Below, piece after piece: positions 54,575-64,000 of a stretch of DNA of 64,000 bases. A program made the position numbers and the translations under genes. The DNA is from Flaccisagitta enflata. Taxonomy: Eukaryota > Chaetognatha > Sagittoidea > Aphragmophora. Below the pieces are notes generated by a model. That model saw nothing but the letters and a program-made list of their open reading frames with translations. It searched no databases and was not told the DNA's origin. Numbering within the stretch: position 1 is the stretch's first letter; every line of letters starts with the position of its first letter. The DNA lies in the NCBI GenBank assembly GCA_965153355.1, contig OZ231126.1:43400001-43464000 (forward strand), read 5' to 3'.

Positions 54575-55216
54575 CAATTGCAAACTCTAGAAATACAAAA
54601 TTAACTGATATCCAGTAATGCCTGCATTTTTCTCTCCCCTAGAGACGAGACGTTAGTGACTTTTATAATCGCGGAAGAGAGTTCGGCAACGACGTTGATT
54701 ATAAGTAAACAAGGTCATTATACCAACGTCACGTGCGTCAAAACTCTCAGAAAAAGTCAGACAGACAGACAGACAGACGAAGTTTGATTTGTTAGAATGA
54801 CATATAAATTAGCTGTCTACTCCCCCAAATTTTTTTTCTGATGTTAAAAAATATGAAAAAAACGCCAAAAACCCTTTCAAACAACTTTGTGACGGATGGA
54901 TGGACGGGCCAAAAAAAATGGCCTATATAGTCGCGAAAATCCCATGTTTACAAGAATAAGGCTACACATGCATGGTTTTGAAGAAAAAAAATCACAATGA
55001 ATTCAGACTATCCATCCACCGCTAAGTAAAACTACGTGTTCTAATCACCAAGGCACTAAGATCCTATACATCATTTTGGCAAAGAAGGAGTTGACTTTTA
55101 AACAAATTTCTCTCCTTTATCCAAAACTACAACAAACAGAAAAGTTTTCTTTCTTTCTTGCTTTCTATTTTTCTATTTTTCTTTTTATTCTATTCCTTCA
55201 ACAATTACATTTACAG
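54573..55216. other. No gene; small A-element scrap
   Basis: GTGACGGATGGATGGACGGG with ATATAGTCGCG at about 54,890-54,937 resembles a worn family A right part. Confidence 0.4.
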
Positions 55217-55314
55217 ATAAATGCGTTTACCGGGCATCAGGTTCGGCGTGGAGCTTAACAGCCGGGAGTCGGAGGAGACTGAAAAGTGCGGAACAGCGGG
55301 GACACCCGAGGACA
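55217..55314 (+). CDS. Candidate GC-rich internal exon
   Basis: Bounded by the acceptor ACATTTACAG and the strong donor ACA/GTACGT. At roughly 60% GC it stands out from the AT-rich surroundings. The frame that enters with two bases is open throughout (it contains KCVYRASGSAWSLTAGSRRR). Alternatively ATG at 55,221 would start a frame beginning MRLPGIRFGVELNSRESEET. The choice cannot be made from sequence alone. Confidence 0.3.
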
Positions 55315-55367
55315 GTACGTTGGTCGCGTAAACCAGTCAACTGGAAAATATCGGCCTACTTTGGTAA

Positions 55368-55370
<3 letters not shown>

Positions 55371-55414
<44 letters not shown>

Positions 55415-55452
55415 CAGACAGAGAGAGAGAGAGACAGAGACAGATAGAGATG
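55371..55452. repeat. (AG)n with CAGA interruptions
   Basis: About 80 bp of AG dinucleotide with GACAGA units on the right. Confidence 0.93.
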
Positions 55453-55502
55453 TCATTGTGTATTTCGACATGAAAGACAGATGATTATAGGAGTTGGGAT
55501 GA

Positions 55503-55694
55503 GTTAATAAAATCGAGTTACGAAAATTGCGACTTTGGTTGGTTGTTTCTGAATTATCCACGACCACAAAAAAAATTATTGCCGACATTGAACGTAAACC
55601 ACGACCTGCCCGTCTGTACAAAGTGGCCAATTGTTCCGAAAGAAACTTTAAAGATTATATTATCGGCGAATCAACGGACGAAGGAAGAATATAG
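55503..55694 (+). CDS. Candidate 3' exon (63 codons)
   Basis: An open frame ends in TAG at 55,692-55,694 with protein-like composition (it contains KIIADIERKPRPARLYKVAN). A second frame, 55,474-55,713, is also open for 79 codons (DELIKSSYENCDFGWLFL), so coding status is ambiguous. No ATG and no clean acceptor is visible. It lies 190 bp downstream of the exon candidate at 55,217-55,314 on the same strand. Confidence 0.22.
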   Translation, partial: VNKIELRKLRLWLVVSELSTTTKKIIADIERKPRPARLYKVANCSERNFKDYIIGESTDEGRI

Positions 55695-55818
55695 ACCCCC
55701 GACTATCGGTTAAACGTCTACGTCAAAACAGATTTCCTTTTTTATATTCGTGCTAATAAATGTAGGAAAAAAAGTGACAAACGAAAATAAAAATCATTGA
55801 TTGGACTTATATCATTCA

Positions 55819-55821
<3 letters not shown>

Positions 55822-55857
<36 letters not shown>
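55822..55857. repeat. Short (AG)n
   Basis: About 36 bp of AG dinucleotide. Confidence 0.93.
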
Positions 55858-55859
<2 letters not shown>

Positions 55860-56037
55860 TCTAATGGGAAGGGTTAGAGATTGGAAATTGCGAATTAGCG
55901 TTGATGAGCACTGCCTGATCTAATGTTTACGACTGTGGATGTCTCAAGTGTCCAAGGATAGGTCCCTTCCTATTTAGACTCTGTCTGGTCTTATTCATTT
56001 TTCTCAGTAATTTTCTTTACGTTTATTTTTTTCTATT

Positions 56038-56109
56038 TTTCTTCTTCCTCTTCTTTCTTCTTACTCTTCTTCTCTCTCTTTTCCTTTTTCTTTTTCTTTT
56101 TCTTTTTCT

Positions 56110-56159
<50 letters not shown>

Positions 56160-56615
56160 TTCTTTTTCTTTTTCTTTTTCTTTTTCTTTTTCTTTTTCTT
56201 CTTCTTCTTCTTCTTCTTTTTCTTTTTCTTTTTCTTTTTCTTTTTCTTTTTCTTTTTCTTCTTCTTCTTCTTCTTCTTCTTCTTCTTCTTCTTCTTCTTC
56301 TTCTTCTTCTTCTTCTTCTTCTTCTTCTTCTTCTTCTTCTTCTTCTTCTTCTCATTCTTCTTCTTCTTCTCTTCTTCTTCTTCTTCTTCTTCTTCTTCTT
56401 CTTCTTCTTCTTCTTCTTCTTCTTCTTCTTCTTCTTCTTCTTCTTCTTCTTCTTCTTCTTCTTCTTCTTCTTCTTCTTCTTCTTCTTCTTCTTCTTCTTC
56501 TTCTTCTTCTTCTTCTTCTTCTTCTTCTTCTTCTTCTTCTTCTTCTTCTTCTTCTTCTTCTTCTTCTTCTTCTTCTTCTTCTTCTTCTTCTTCTTCTTCT
56601 TCTTTCTTTTCTTAC
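56038..56615. repeat. TTC / CTTTT / CGTTTT microsatellite block
   Basis: About 580 bp. CTTTTT units on the left include a run of TTTTCG pentamers or hexamers (56,113-56,152), followed by a (TTC)n tract of over 350 bp. Confidence 0.97.
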
Positions 56616-57333
56616 GCTTCATCTTCCTTTATTTCTCCTTCTTCTCCCAAACTTATTAAACTCCACCACCTTCTTCCCAAAAGACCTTCGGTTTGACTTC
56701 AATTTGATTAAGAAATCGGTTGACACGCAGGGACCGATTCTGATATGTCATCAAGTGTCGCCTTAAACGAAACTCTTATCTCTTATCTTCCAAATTGCAT
56801 TCATAAAAATAGTTCATTTATATGCACGCAGAGTTATCAATGCATGCTGGAATAGTCTACATCAGTCATAGGCGAAACAACAACGATACGTCCTAGTTCT
56901 GCTATCTAACTAAGATTATCTTAATTCTTATGCGACTATTGCAGATCTGGCTGGTCTGGCTTGTCAAGCTGATTTATATTTCATTTTATCTTTTGATGCA
57001 CAAATGAGATCTTGCTACAGTTTTTCTTTAAGCAAGTTTACTACTAGAACATTATAGACCATCCCATGAGTAGACTACAGAACAGATGGATTGATGGATG
57101 GACTCAAAATGTCTCATCGAAATGCATGGACGCGTATGAAAATTGATATAAGTCTTTGAGTTTAAAGGTACCTCAACCTCAACTTGATATCGTAAATAGA
57201 ATAGTAAGAGATAAGATTAGATCATTACTCGTGGCCAACTCAAATGGAACCACAAATGGAAATGTCTGGTGCGTTACACAGCAATTTTGATTAGGTTAGG
57301 CAAGGGCCAGCAATTCCAATGCTAACAGTTATA
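56616..57333. other. No gene seen
   Basis: AT-rich unique sequence; nothing supported. Confidence 0.45.
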
Positions 57334-57473
57334 CAGTCACATCCCGCTATAACGGATCCATGAGTAACAAAATTTCGCTTATAATAGTTATAAATTTGTA
57401 GTCCCTCTTATATTCTTCTATAATGGATGAAATCTATTGGTCCCTTTACCTCCGTTACTGCGGGGTTTAACTG
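57334..57473. mobile_element. Pogo-like MITE with TA target duplication
   Basis: CAGTCACATCCCGCTATAAC then GGA at the left and TCCGTTACTGCGGGGTTTAA then CTG at the right form inverted ends, bordered by TA on both sides. The 140-bp length and terminal motif resemble pogo/Tigger-type MITEs and the copies at 46.7 and 48.8 kb. Confidence 0.85.
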
Positions 57474-58119
57474 TACTAGCATTATGTATGCTTACCCCAC
57501 CGGTTAACTTCGTTACAGGGTGTCTTCTCTTTGTAAACGACGAGTTTGCGATATTTATCTGAAAGGATTATTGATTATGATTAACGATACAAACCACGGG
57601 GGTGATCCAGTTTAAAAGCTACCCGATGAAATTCCTTTGACATGACGTAAACAATCTCAGAAAAAAGATCTTTTCATATCCGATGCAACGTCATCACTCA
57701 ACTTTCGGTTGTGACAATCATAATCATCACTTTGGGTAAACTGAGCTGATTTCGTGTGACGTCATGAGTGATACAACGGTACACAGATACAAACTAGCCA
57801 ATAAAGTTACTTGCGGGTGGGCAGGGCAGTAATGCGGCTGGGCAGGGGCAGCTATGTGGGTGGGTGGGCAGATAATCACCAGTCATCACGTCAATGAAAA
57901 AAGCGTAATGACGGACCTACCGACCTGCCTAGCCAAAGATTTACCGCTGGACACAACCTCTTCTTGTGTCTCTCAGCAATCAGCAAGCGACTCATAACGG
58001 GCAATATTTCCAAAGATGGTCCACACCTAGACAAATATCGACGCCAAAATCCATTTCCTATCTCATACACTGTACAGTCAATGACTGCTAGTCAAACATT
58101 CCTACAATCATTCATTCCT
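57474..58119. other. No gene; A-element remnant
   Basis: 57,805-57,940 has GTTACTTGCGGGTGGGCAGG, a doubled GGGCAGGGGCAG and GTAATGACGGACC, a degraded family A copy without hairpin. Confidence 0.45.
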
Positions 58120-58300
58120 ACACTCCATTCATTCATTCATTCATTCATTCATTCATTCATTCATTCATTCGTTCATTCATTCATTCATTCATTCATTCAT
58201 TCATTCATTCATTCATTTATTCATTCATTTATTCATTCATTCATTCCTATATTCATTCATTCATTCATTCATTCATTCATTCATTTATTTATTCATTATA
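58120..58300. repeat. (ATTC)n microsatellite
   Basis: About 180 bp of CATT tetranucleotide with TTAT and CCTA interruptions. Confidence 0.96.
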
Positions 58301-58728
58301 AGAACGCAAATGTTAGAAACCGACAAGTGTTTCAGCTTCATTCATCTGTAACAGAATTTTAGGATTGATATATATCGTATCGCCAATATTCGATAAAATA
58401 TCTACGATCAGCGAACGTTAACATTACGCACGTGTTACATCACTGAACAATAGCGCGTATGCGTCCTTCGCTAATTTACTCTCATTGACGGCGCAATTCA
58501 TCTCAGCCATGGCAACATTATCAATAATTACGTTTCCGACAACAATAACGTTGATTGTCGCTTTAATCACAGAAAATCAGAAGAAAACTTTATTTCTTCC
58601 TTATAATCGTTGTATTACTTGAATACAAAATTGCTTTTGGTCTTGATTTTCTTTTCACTCATAACTTTTGTGACTATGCGATGTTGTGCGCGACTTAATC
58701 TGTTAACCCCTCTATTGGCACCGAGACG
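58301..58728. other. Upstream region of the zinc-finger gene
   Basis: No TATA box at a convincing distance. An in-frame TAA about 33 bp upstream of the ATG supports the chosen start. Confidence 0.4.
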
Positions 58729-60439
58729 ATGATGATTCCATCTTATCAAGAAAATCGACAACTCAAGGTCAAACTCCAACAGTTAAAAATCCCAAAAGGC
58801 GGGGAAGACGAAGAGGAAGACGATGACGAAGAGGAAGACAAAGACGACGACGAAGAAGATTACTTGCTTGATTCTAAGGATGACGACCTTGATGATAACG
58901 ACGACGATGATGATGATGACAACGTAAAGGGCAGAAGAGGCAGACCGAGGGGGAGGCCGAGAAATGAAAGCAAAAACGCCCTCTCCGCTCCAAAAGGGAA
59001 ATCCAACGGAAGCCACAAGAACAAATCTGGTGGAGGGTACAGCAAGGGGAAGAAGAGGAACGACCACCACGACACCGTCGTTTCTAACAACGCCCACTAC
59101 GACGGCGGCAATGGGTCTTTCGAGACCGTCGTTTCTTACAACACTCAGCGCAATGGCGACGGTGGATCTTTCGACAACATCTTTTCAAACGTCGTCACTA
59201 ACAACATCTTTTTGAACGTCGTTACTAACAACACCCACCACGGCGTCGTTTCTAGCACCACCCCTGATGATGACCGCGATTCGGAAGAGACTCTTTCGGT
59301 TCAATCTTTTGGCGATGGTGGGTATGAAGACAGTGGAAGGATTTCGGGAGGAGCCTCCATGCAAGATGGCGCTTTGGCTGGCAACGACTTCAACTTCGAC
59401 ACCAGCGACAACGGCATCGAAAGCCCTTCCTCACCGAGAAAGTACACGACACAGAAAGTGATAGAGAGTTGGAAAGAGAAAACACCCTTCGAATTGCTCA
59501 AATGCCTGTGGTGTCCAAGATATTTTGAAACAAAAGTTGCGAAACAAAAGCACATCACTCGTCATCATCCGGTTTGCGTCTCCGTCTACGAATGCAGTCT
59601 CTGTCTTTCTAACAGCCTTTTCCACGAACGCCAATCGACACCTCCCTACTCACGGAATCAATTCTACGGTGCATTTTCGGGCACTTGTTTTCAACACACA
59701 TATCTACAATAATTTGGATCGTTCTGCGGAAGACCGTTATGCCGTCCTCGCCCAAGCCATGTACAGTCGGATGTATGGCAAACTCTTGCCGGCGGCGAGA
59801 GAAGAGATGCTTGATTTTTTCTTCCTTAGGCCAAGAGTAGTCCTCAGATGGGGACATTTTCCAAAATGGGTGATTGAGGAACTTGCAGAGGTTGACCCTA
59901 CTCCTGAAAGCAACGGTCTCATTCACATCGGAACCAACACCATGACGGCGATGGCCGCTGAACTTCCCAGGGTCGAGAAGGCTGACAAGGATAACATGGA
60001 CGCCAAGGCTGACAGAATGTGTTTGAGGTCTGAGCTCCTCAAAGAAGGAGTAGCCAGAGAGACAACTGGAGATGCCAGAGATGGCAAGTCTTTCGTCTTC
60101 CGAGTTAGCTTTGACCGTTACCCCCGCAAAGAATTTTGGGATTCACTGAAAACCCTGGTCAAGGCGTACGTCGTGTACCCAGCAAACGTCGAAGTAGCAA
60201 CGGCTTTGAAATCCAAGCCTATAAACCCCATGATCACACCACTAGACAGATTGCCAACGGGGAGGTCTTTCTGCAAACAGCATAGAAAAAACCCGTTTTT
60301 TGCGTTTCCAACCAGCGCTCCGATCACTTTTCAAGAGAAATTCCACCAATTCATCGAAAAGGAGAATATGTGTGGGAGGAAGATCAACATCCAGCAAATC
60401 GGAGCGCGCATCCAATTGCTGTCAAAGGTCCACATGTAG
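58729..60439 (+). CDS. AT-hook / C2H2 zinc-finger protein with a frame break
   Basis: Likely nuclear DNA-binding protein. The first frame starts ATGATG at 58,729. Residues 26-65 are strongly acidic, and residues 68-79 form an AT-hook (GRRGRPRGRPRN). Residues 115-175 hold degenerate TVVSNN/NVVTNN repeats. A canonical C2H2 finger follows (C259, C262, H275, H279; C-x2-C-x12-H-x3-H). A second finger begins at C289/C292, but its two histidines (HLPTH) lie in the next frame, so the shift falls near 59,625-59,640. The second frame continues without stop to 60,439, adding about 265 residues of normal composition (it contains MYGKLLPAAREEMLDFFF). No intron is needed elsewhere. The break may be a sequencing error, an inactivating indel or programmed frameshifting. 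I do not recognise the C-terminal domain. Confidence 0.65.
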
Positions 60440-61010
60440 TTTTTTTTTTTTTTTTGGCTTCATAATTTTTTCGGCTTGTAGTTTTTTTTGACTTTTGTAG
60501 TTTTTTTTTTATTCGGCCTTGTAGTTTTTTTTTTTGAAATTTTCAACTTATCAAGCTCTGAACTCATATAACCGAAACATAATTAACCTTAGATCTAGTT
60601 TTTTTCTCCTCTTAAGTAAACAAGTATATTCATATTAAACATTTTGCTCAATTATGAATCAATATGAAACAAAACAAATTGACATACATGTTTTTTTTCT
60701 TGTTTTTTTTTTTGGGGGGCAACATTGTATTTTTCCCCTCAAAATCGACTTATCTGTTATACTATATTGTAAATTTGTGTCGCATTCGGTGTCTTACTCG
60801 CTCGGCCTGGACAGTTGTCAATCCATATAACTTTTATACAACCTTCTATATAAGCACAACCTTCAATTTATAAGAACCAGACATTTCGCATTATTTCTTC
60901 TTTCATATATTGGAAAATATTGTGTCATGTCGTGTCGTCTCGTCTCGTCTCGTTTCTTTTTTTAATTTGTAATGATTATCCATTATTGATATAGAGAAGG
61001 GCAAGTGTCT
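60440..61010. other. 3' flank with T runs
   Basis: The TTGTAGTTTTTTTTT phrase recurs at 60,476-60,530. CGTCTCGTCTCGTCTCG lies near 60,935. No further gene. Confidence 0.5.
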
Positions 61011-61129
61011 ACACTTTTCTACCATTTTCTACCATTTTCTACCATTTTCTACCATTTTCTACCATTTTCTACCATTTTCTACCATTTTCTACCATTTTCT
61101 ACCCATTTTCTACCCATTTTCTTCTAATA
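61011..61129. repeat. 10-bp minisatellite (ACCATTTTCT)n
   Basis: About eleven tandem copies of TACCATTTTC, the last two with an extra C. Confidence 0.96.
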
Positions 61130-61268
61130 GTAACCAAAGAAACAGAAATAAAACCCCTTTTTTTTTTCTCCAACTATACTCTAAATGTAGTTGTATGTTA
61201 CTAGAATTAGCAACCAAGCAACCAAGGAAAAAAAAGCAACCAAGCAACAAAGTACCAACTTTATCTTC

Positions 61269-61810
61269 TTTTTAGTCGCGTGCACGCGACTCTACACTTT
61301 GCCGTGTCGGTCGGTAGGTCGGTAGGTCGGTCCGTCGGTCCGTCGGTCCGTCGGTCCGTCGGTCCGTCACATTTTTAAAATTATGACTTTTTAAGGTATT
61401 TTAAGGTAATTTAAGGTACTCTAGGGTATTTTAGGGTACATTAGGGTACTTCAGGGTTCATTGGGGTACTTTAGTTATTCTTGGTATTTGGGGTACTTTA
61501 GTGTACTTTCAGATATTTTTGAGTACTTATAGGTGTTTTTGAGTATCTATGATTATTTTTAGGTATCTCTGGGTAATTCTTGGTATTTTTGGGTACTTTT
61601 GGGTATGTTTGAGTATTTTTGGGTATTTTGGGTATTTCTGGGTACGTTAGGGTAGGCAGGGTAGGCATTGTAGGCAGGGTATTTTAATGAGTAGGCAGGT
61701 AAATTTGCGTTTAATAGGCCTTGGTTATAGCTATAGCTATAGCTATAGCTTTTTTGAGCTCTTTTGAGTCAAATCCCGACGCACGCGACTGTTGCCCTCT
61801 TGGGCTTGTT
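61269..61810 (+). mobile_element. Family A element, long body
   Basis: Hairpin AGTCGCGTGCACGCGACT (61,274-61,291), a GGTCGGTAGGTCGGTCCGTC run, a 300-bp body of GGGTACTTTAGG-type irregular tandem repeats and (AGCTAT)4. The right end has GCACGCGACT (61,781-61,790), hairpin GCCCTCTTGGGC and TTGTT. This right hairpin differs from the GCCG/CGGC type but keeps pairing. Confidence 0.9.
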
Positions 61811-63147
61811 TACTTTTTACTTCTAGATGTCGTATTAGTATAATAGTTACCAAGAAAAAAAGTACCCAAGCATCAAAATTATCCTCCTTTTACTTTCTAC
61901 TTTTAGATGTCGTATTAGTAACATTTAAACTAATAGAAGAAGAGAAAGCGACGACGATGAGCAAAGTAATGCTTATTTCAGCAAAAAAAAAAGCTTTTTT
62001 TTTTCTTTTTTGTCGGGTGTGTTTTTTTTTTTTTCTGTCTTAGTTCCTTCTAACCTCTACTATGTGCGACCATTCTATCACGCCGCGTTTTCAAACTACA
62101 TCCTGAAAAAATAGAGGGGTGGTAAGAAGAGGGTTTTTTCACTATTTACCAGTTATTGCGATCCATTGGTAAGCGTGTTAAAGTATCTTGCGACTTGTGG
62201 CTTAGTATCATATACCGGCTTTTTCTGGTGCGAATCTCGGTTTATTTGAAAATTTTTACAGCCTCCTTGATGGTTGAGCGATATATTCTCGGCTTTGGTT
62301 CCTCCTTCCCTCTGACCGATCGTTTTAAGAAACACTACTTGATAGATACAAAATTGCTTTTTTAATTACTACCCCATCGTTTCATTAAGCATTTAATCAT
62401 CATTTTATTACATTTTCAAGTTTTCAAACCATGTTTTCTCTTTTTCCTAACCAGATTTTTGATTGACTAAGTCAGCTCACATCGAGTGAATAGACTCCCA
62501 TCGAAAAAGTGAACTCACATTGGTTAAAAAGTAGACTCCCATTGATTAAGTAGACTTATATAGTCTTTCACGGAATCTTTTTAAAGTGCGAGGAGGGATC
62601 CTATCAAAGACGGGCTCCATCCAGTCGAGACAGAGGTCAAAATCCAGCGTGCCAACACCAAACAAGGAAATAAAAAAGTAAGTAAGGGAATTAGGAGTAA
62701 GTTAGTAAATGTATTAGGCCTAGTATACTTACGGGCCTAAAACAAAGTGGGCGAAATGTCCCTTTGTCAAAGGTAGCTGAGTTGAAAACACTTTTGGGAA
62801 TCTTGAATAAGCACGAAGGAGGGCCACTTCCTGATGGGATTTAAGGCCGCTCGCCATATGTAAGATGTGGCCACTCTCCTCCTAGAGATTGTAAAGAGAT
62901 GATATTAAGCCTTTTTTTCCCCTTCCCTTCTCCAAACCCTCTATTGTTTTTTTTCAGACTAGGATCGTTGGCGCTCATACTAAACCGCTCGCACTCATAC
63001 TAAACCGGACACTTCCAAACTCAAGAACGCACCTGAGAGAAAAATCGAAGAACTCACCTGGGAAAAAATCGAAGGTAAGGAGTATCACCACCAGAGTCTT
63101 CCCCTTTCACCTCCTTCTCTTCTTCTTCTTCTTCTTCTTCTTCTTCT
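61811..63147. other. No gene confirmed; small repeats
   Basis: TACTTTTTACTTCTAGATGT then CGTATTAGTA occurs twice (61,810 and 61,890). 62,465-62,560 holds a loose repeat of about 30 bp (AGACTCCCATTGATTAAG). 63,113-63,150 is (TTC)n. Confidence 0.45.
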
Positions 63148-63417
63148 TCACTCTTGAGATCCAAAGCAAGGCGTGTATACCAGCCTGCTTGGTCGTGATT
63201 TTTTTTCCTTTTTTCTCCTTTTTTTTTCCCGTGTGTAACCGAGATATTTTTTCAATTTTTTTCTTTCTCTTTTTGTTAAACCATATTTTTCCGTTTTTAG
63301 TTCCTCTAGTAATGCTTTTGCTTGTACATCTTCACACCATTTCACCACATTGACAGGTCCTCCTTCTTCCGGGACGGTGTCGTGAGTTATTAGAGGTCGA
63401 TCATCCTTTCTTTCCAT
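63148..63417 (-). CDS. Short lysine-rich ORF / terminal exon
   Basis: ATG at 63,417, stop at 63,148-63,150, 89 codons. The frame extends upstream to a good acceptor (CTCCTCCAATTGCAG, ending about 63,432), so it may be the last exon of a longer gene. The first half is acidic and non-repetitive (HDTVPEEGGPVNVVKWCEDV). The second half is basic (LTKRERKKLKKYLGYTREKK). Looks like a real charged protein tail, perhaps nuclear or RNA-binding, but I do not recognise it. Confidence 0.4.
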   Translation of the reverse strand: MERKDDRPLITHDTVPEEGGPVNVVKWCEDVQAKALLEELKTEKYGLTKRERKKLKKYLGYTREKKRRKKEKKSRPSRLVYTPCFGSQE

Positions 63418-63941
63418 CTTGACTTGGTTCTGCAATTGGAGGAGCCGAAATAAACAACAAAGGATACAAGGTAAGCATTCATTCGATTATTTTTTTTTTC
63501 ACCTGAGTCAAATGTCGCCGTCTTACAAAGTTTTGTAAGACGGCAAAACATATAGTTTGTGACTTTTAACACTCTCTATGACGTTTTCCACCGACTTACA
63601 ATCGTCTATAAAACAACCATCTGGAAACAACCGACTTACGACAATTTCTAAGACTGTGACTCAAGACCATCTAAAAACCACCGACTGAAAATCATTTGCA
63701 AGACAGTAACATGTCTTATAATCTAAACAATTGTTCGTTTTTCTCTCGTTTTCCCTTTTTTCACTTTCCACACTTATCCACTCTCCTTACCTTTCCTACT
63801 TTTCTTTTTCTATAGACTTACATGCCAATAGGGAATAAGGACAAAAGACCCCTCTATCATTCCCATATATATTTTTCGGCCTTTGCTGAAAGCCTAGTCA
63901 CAAATCGACATCTCCGTAAACTCTTATTAACTATTGACAAA
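63418..63941. other. Intergenic or intronic; loose repeat
   Basis: A repeat of about 45-50 bp containing CCACCGACTTACAATC / CAACCGACTTACGAC / CCACCGACTGAAAATC spans 63,580-63,700. On the plus strand ACAAG/GTAAGC at 63,471 is a strong donor-like site without an open frame. Confidence 0.4.
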
Positions 63942-64000
63942 ATGGTGCTTAATTCCGAGGGTCCTCCCACTAACTCAAAATTTATTTTAGACCCGGAGGA
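63942..64000 (+). CDS. Possible gene start, truncated by window edge
   Basis: ATG in good context (AAAATGG) opens a frame to the edge of the window (it begins MVLNSEGPPTNSKFILDPE). Only 19 complete codons are visible, so support is weak. Confidence 0.25.
   Translation, partial: MVLNSEGPPTNSKFILDPE

Overview
The window is eukaryotic and overwhelmingly non-coding. Candidate genes are split by GT..AG introns. A tRNA-derived SINE head is present, and several families of non-autonomous transposons with terminal inverted repeats are interleaved with very long microsatellites. By hand count the pure or nearly pure microsatellite tracts cover about 9-10 kb, roughly 15% of the window, in motifs AG, AC, TTC, CTTTT, GTG, CAA, TTTC, ATTC, CTAT, AAAAC, GTTT and CCGT. 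I cannot fix the species. An invertebrate or another holozoan is plausible, because one dominant element family has the architecture of Helentron-associated elements with CCGT-type microsatellites (compare bivalve pearl and Drosophila mini-me/DINE-1). There is no rRNA, no CRISPR array and no recognisable transposase.

Layout. 0-15 kb: microsatellites, one SINE head, a mariner-type MITE, several copies of two element families that I call A and C, and an inverted pair of a third element (G). 15.2-17.6 kb (minus): the best spliced gene, an unrecognised single-pass membrane protein. 18-32 kb: CAA, CT, GT, TTC and TTTC tracts, C and A elements including a triple tandem C array, two foldback MITEs and one possible exon. 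32.8-34.2 kb: a head-to-head pair of A elements, one carrying a 21-bp minisatellite. 35.2 kb: an acidic plus-strand exon. 37-48.9 kb: MITEs, more A elements, and a 1.66-kb tandem duplication (42.2-45.6 kb). 49.0-52.0 kb: a 2.95-kb near-palindrome built from GTTAATTAAC-bearing repeats. 52-58 kb: microsatellites, a pogo-like MITE and a GC-rich exon candidate. 58.7-64 kb: the most gene-like part, with an AT-hook/C2H2 zinc-finger gene whose second finger is split between two frames, a short lysine-rich minus-strand exon, and a possible gene start at the right edge.

Family A elements begin with a perfect short hairpin after a T run, continue with (CCGT)n, and end with a subterminal inverted repeat, a second small hairpin and TTGTT. 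The hairpin arm, part of its loop and the distant subterminal repeat vary together among copies. One copy interrupts a MITE whose uninterrupted relative lies 1.8 kb away, giving a natural filled/empty site pair. This covarying family and the TTAATTAA palindrome are the two observations I would follow first.
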